Of a stretch of DNA of 64,000 nucleotides, positions 62,363 to 64,000 are shown one piece after another. Source of the DNA: JBLHZY01 sp047631555. Its GTDB lineage: Bacteria > Pseudomonadota > Alphaproteobacteria > Rhodobacterales > Rhodobacteraceae. The notes beneath the pieces are model-generated. The model ran no database searches, was not told the DNA's origin, and saw nothing but the letters and a program-made list of their open reading frames with translations. Made by a program: the position numbers and the translations under genes. The DNA is taken from positions 620,001 through 684,000 of the forward strand of contig JBLHZY010000001.1 in NCBI GenBank assembly GCA_047631555.1, given 5' to 3'. Within the stretch, counting starts at the first letter, position 1; every line of letters begins with the position of its first letter.

Positions 62363-63048
62363 ATATCTGGGGGCCGATCACTTTGTCGCTGCAACTGGCA
62401 GCATTAAGCACACTGATCCTGCTTGCCATCGCTTTGCCGCTTGGCTGGTGGCTGGCGCGAACCCGCGCGCGTATCCGCCCATTGATCGAGGCGATCACCG
62501 CGCTGCCGCTGGTGCTGCCGCCAACGGTTCTTGGCTTTTATCTGCTGATCCTGATGTCGCCCGATGCACCACTTGGCGCGGCCTTTCTTAAGATAACGGG
62601 CGAGACGCTGACCTTTTCCTTTGTTGGCCTCGTGCTCGCCTCGGTGCTCTATTCTTTGCCCTTTGCGGTCCAGCCGATCCAAACGGCCTTTGCCCAAACT
62701 GGCCCCGGTTTGATCGAGGCGGCGCGCACCCTTGGCGCCAGCCGCTTTGACGCCTTTCGCAGCGTCGCCTTGCCGCTGGCGCGCAAAGGCGTGCTCTCGG
62801 CCGCTGTCCTTAGCTTTGCCCACACGCTTGGCGAATTTGGCGTGGTGCTGATGGTCGGCGGCAATATTCCGGGTAAAACGCGGGTGATCTCGATCGAGGT
62901 TTTCACAGCGGTTGAGACGTTGGACTATGGCCGCGCGCATCTTCTGGCCGGGGGCTTGCTGGCCTTCTCAATGATCGTGCTGAGCATTGTTTACCTCACC
63001 GGATCAGGCCCGCGCCACGCAGGACCGATTGGCCAGCGTCATGGCTGA
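62359..63048 (+). CDS. modB: Molybdate ABC transporter permease ModB
   Basis: This 229-residue inner-membrane permease of the ModABC importer has about six membrane helices and the cytoplasmic loop EAARTLGASRFDAFRSVALPLARKG that contacts the ATPase. The ATG overlaps the modA stop by 4 bases and its stop is 8 bases into modC, so the operon is tightly coupled. Confidence 0.93.
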   Translation: MNIWGPITLSLQLAALSTLILLAIALPLGWWLARTRARIRPLIEAITALPLVLPPTVLGFYLLILMSPDAPLGAAFLKITGETLTFSFVGLVLASVLYSLPFAVQPIQTAFAQTGPGLIEAARTLGASRFDAFRSVALPLARKGVLSAAVLSFAHTLGEFGVVLMVGGNIPGKTRVISIEVFTAVETLDYGRAHLLAGGLLAFSMIVLSIVYLTGSGPRHAGPIGQRHG

Positions 63049-64000
63049 GCTCTCTTTTGATATCACGCTGCGCCGCGCAGGCTTTGCGCTTGAGGCGGCG
63101 GCCACCATACCGCTTAAAGGAATTACCGCGATCTCCGGCCCAAGCGGCGCGGGCAAAACATCGCTCATTCGGGTGATTGCCGGGCTTGAGCCGGCAGCGC
63201 GCGCGCGCATTGAATGCGACGGCGCGGATTGGAGCCACCTGCGCCCAGAGGCGCGCCAAATCGGCGTTGTCTTTCAAGAGGCGCGGCTTTTCCCACACCT
63301 CAGCGTCGCGCAGAACATATCTTATGGGGCCAAGCGGCGCGGGGTCGTACAGGCGCGCCAAGACGAAATCACCGAGGCGCTTGATCTTGGCCCACTGCTG
63401 ACCCGGCGCCCCGCGACGCTTTCGGGCGGCGAGGCAAAGCGGGTTGCGCTTGCGCGCGCATTGGCTTGCGATCCTCGGCTGTTGTTGCTGGATGAGCCGC
63501 TCGCCGGATTGGACGCTGCGCGCGCCGACGAGATCATACCCTATATTGCACGCGTCACAGATGCCTTTGCGCTGCCGGCACTTTTGGTCAGCCACTCAGC
63601 GCGCGAAATTGCCGCCTTGGCCGAGCGGGTCTTGCGCATTGAGGCAGGAAGATGCGCCGGCTGGGGGCCAGAGCCGATAGCGATCCCCGCGCGCGCGCTT
63701 GATGCGCAGCGCTTTGAGCTTGCAGATGGGCAGATCATATCGCTCGCCCATAACGCGAGCGCGACCGGGCAGGGCGCAAAGCCCACAAAAACGCCAGATC
63801 AGCCAAACGGCATGCTGCGCCCCATCGGCCCGATCATCGCAAGCCTTGCAGATCCAGGGCAAAGCACCGCCGGACCCGCTTTGCGCGCAAACATCTGCGA
63901 CCAAGAGCCGCGCGATACGCAAACAATATCCCCGCATCCGCGCTTGATCATGGTTAACCTCGCAGGGCAGAAATATGTCATTGAAGCGCCGCGCGGCCAG
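63041..64000 (+). CDS. modC: Molybdate ABC transporter ATPase ModC (partial)
   Basis: The frame is open from the ATG at 63041 to the window end, 320 codons, so it is incomplete. The ABC domain has Walker A GPSGAGKT (33-40), signature LSGGEAKRVALARAL, Walker B LLLLDEPLAGLD and the H-loop LVSHS. The C-terminal part after about residue 215 should be the regulatory TOBE domain; it contains a longer, less conserved linker before PRLIMVNLAGQKYVIEA. It energises molybdate import; the missing stop lies to the right. Confidence 0.92.
   Translation, partial: MAELSFDITLRRAGFALEAAATIPLKGITAISGPSGAGKTSLIRVIAGLEPAARARIECDGADWSHLRPEARQIGVVFQEARLFPHLSVAQNISYGAKRRGVVQARQDEITEALDLGPLLTRRPATLSGGEAKRVALARALACDPRLLLLDEPLAGLDAARADEIIPYIARVTDAFALPALLVSHSAREIAALAERVLRIEAGRCAGWGPEPIAIPARALDAQRFELADGQIISLAHNASATGQGAKPTKTPDQPNGMLRPIGPIIASLADPGQSTAGPALRANICDQEPRDTQTISPHPRLIMVNLAGQKYVIEAPRGQ

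Overview
The window looks like chromosomal DNA of an alphaproteobacterium, most probably of the Rhodobacteraceae/Rhodobacterales. The base composition is moderately GC-rich. The evidence for the group is a SciP (DUF1153)-CtrA cell-cycle pair, an LpxI-type lipid A pathway, an IalB-family secreted protein, an alphaproteobacterial SOS box of the form GTTC-N7-GTTC, an alanine in the GyrA quinolone region, and the gene order pyrH-frr-uppS-cdsA-dxr-rseP-bamA-ompH-fabZ-lpxA-lpxI-lpxB. Most of the window is core genome. The genus assignment is open.

Layout. 1-3.5 kb: the end of a suf operon (sufS), a TetR-thioesterase unit with its own palindromic operator, tRNA-Arg(CCG) followed by an array of hairpin repeats, and a Tat-exported MepK-like (DUF882) protein. 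3.8-8.1 kb: a divergent L,D-transpeptidase, then lpxD with a dedicated acyl carrier protein and ketosynthase. 8.1-16.8 kb: IalB-family protein, HerA-like DUF853 ATPase, CorB/HlyC-type membrane protein, xerD, a large exported protein of unknown function, and aroK-aroB. 16.8-18.7 kb: a small AT-richer insert (DUF3885 gene, lipoprotein gene) ending in a duplicated 3' tail of ssb, next to the intact ssb. 19.4-28.5 kb: a lytic transglycosylase, a dipeptide/oligopeptide-type ABC operon (binding protein, two permeases, fused double ATPase) preceded by an AraC regulator, and miaA.

28.6-41.2 kb is one co-oriented series for translation recycling, undecaprenyl phosphate, CDP-diacylglycerol, isoprenoid precursors, outer-membrane protein assembly and lipid A. 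41.2-48.5 kb holds mnmA, sciP, ctrA, ligA and recG, and after recG an unlisted 40-residue membrane protein gene under a perfect SOS box. 48.5-59.6 kb holds a soluble chemoreceptor, a NifU/IscU-like scaffold, hisI, two tRNA-modification genes (gluQ, trmFO), gyrA, dsbB, a DedA-like protein, a zinc metallopeptidase and a flavin monooxygenase. 59.7-61.3 kb: tRNA-Leu(CAA) followed by an AT-rich accessory gene for a coiled-coil protein with two membrane segments (DUF6161-like). 61.4-64 kb: modABC, with modC running off the window.

The clearest under-described items are: the SOS-box small membrane protein at 48,108-48,307, a possible division inhibitor by analogy with SidA; the ssb-tail duplication at 17,690-17,814; the DUF6161-like gene beside tRNA-Leu; and the hairpin repeat array behind tRNA-Arg. 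No CRISPR array, transposase, phage structural gene or recognised anti-phage system is present. Functions are assigned from motifs and remembered family features; no database search was run.
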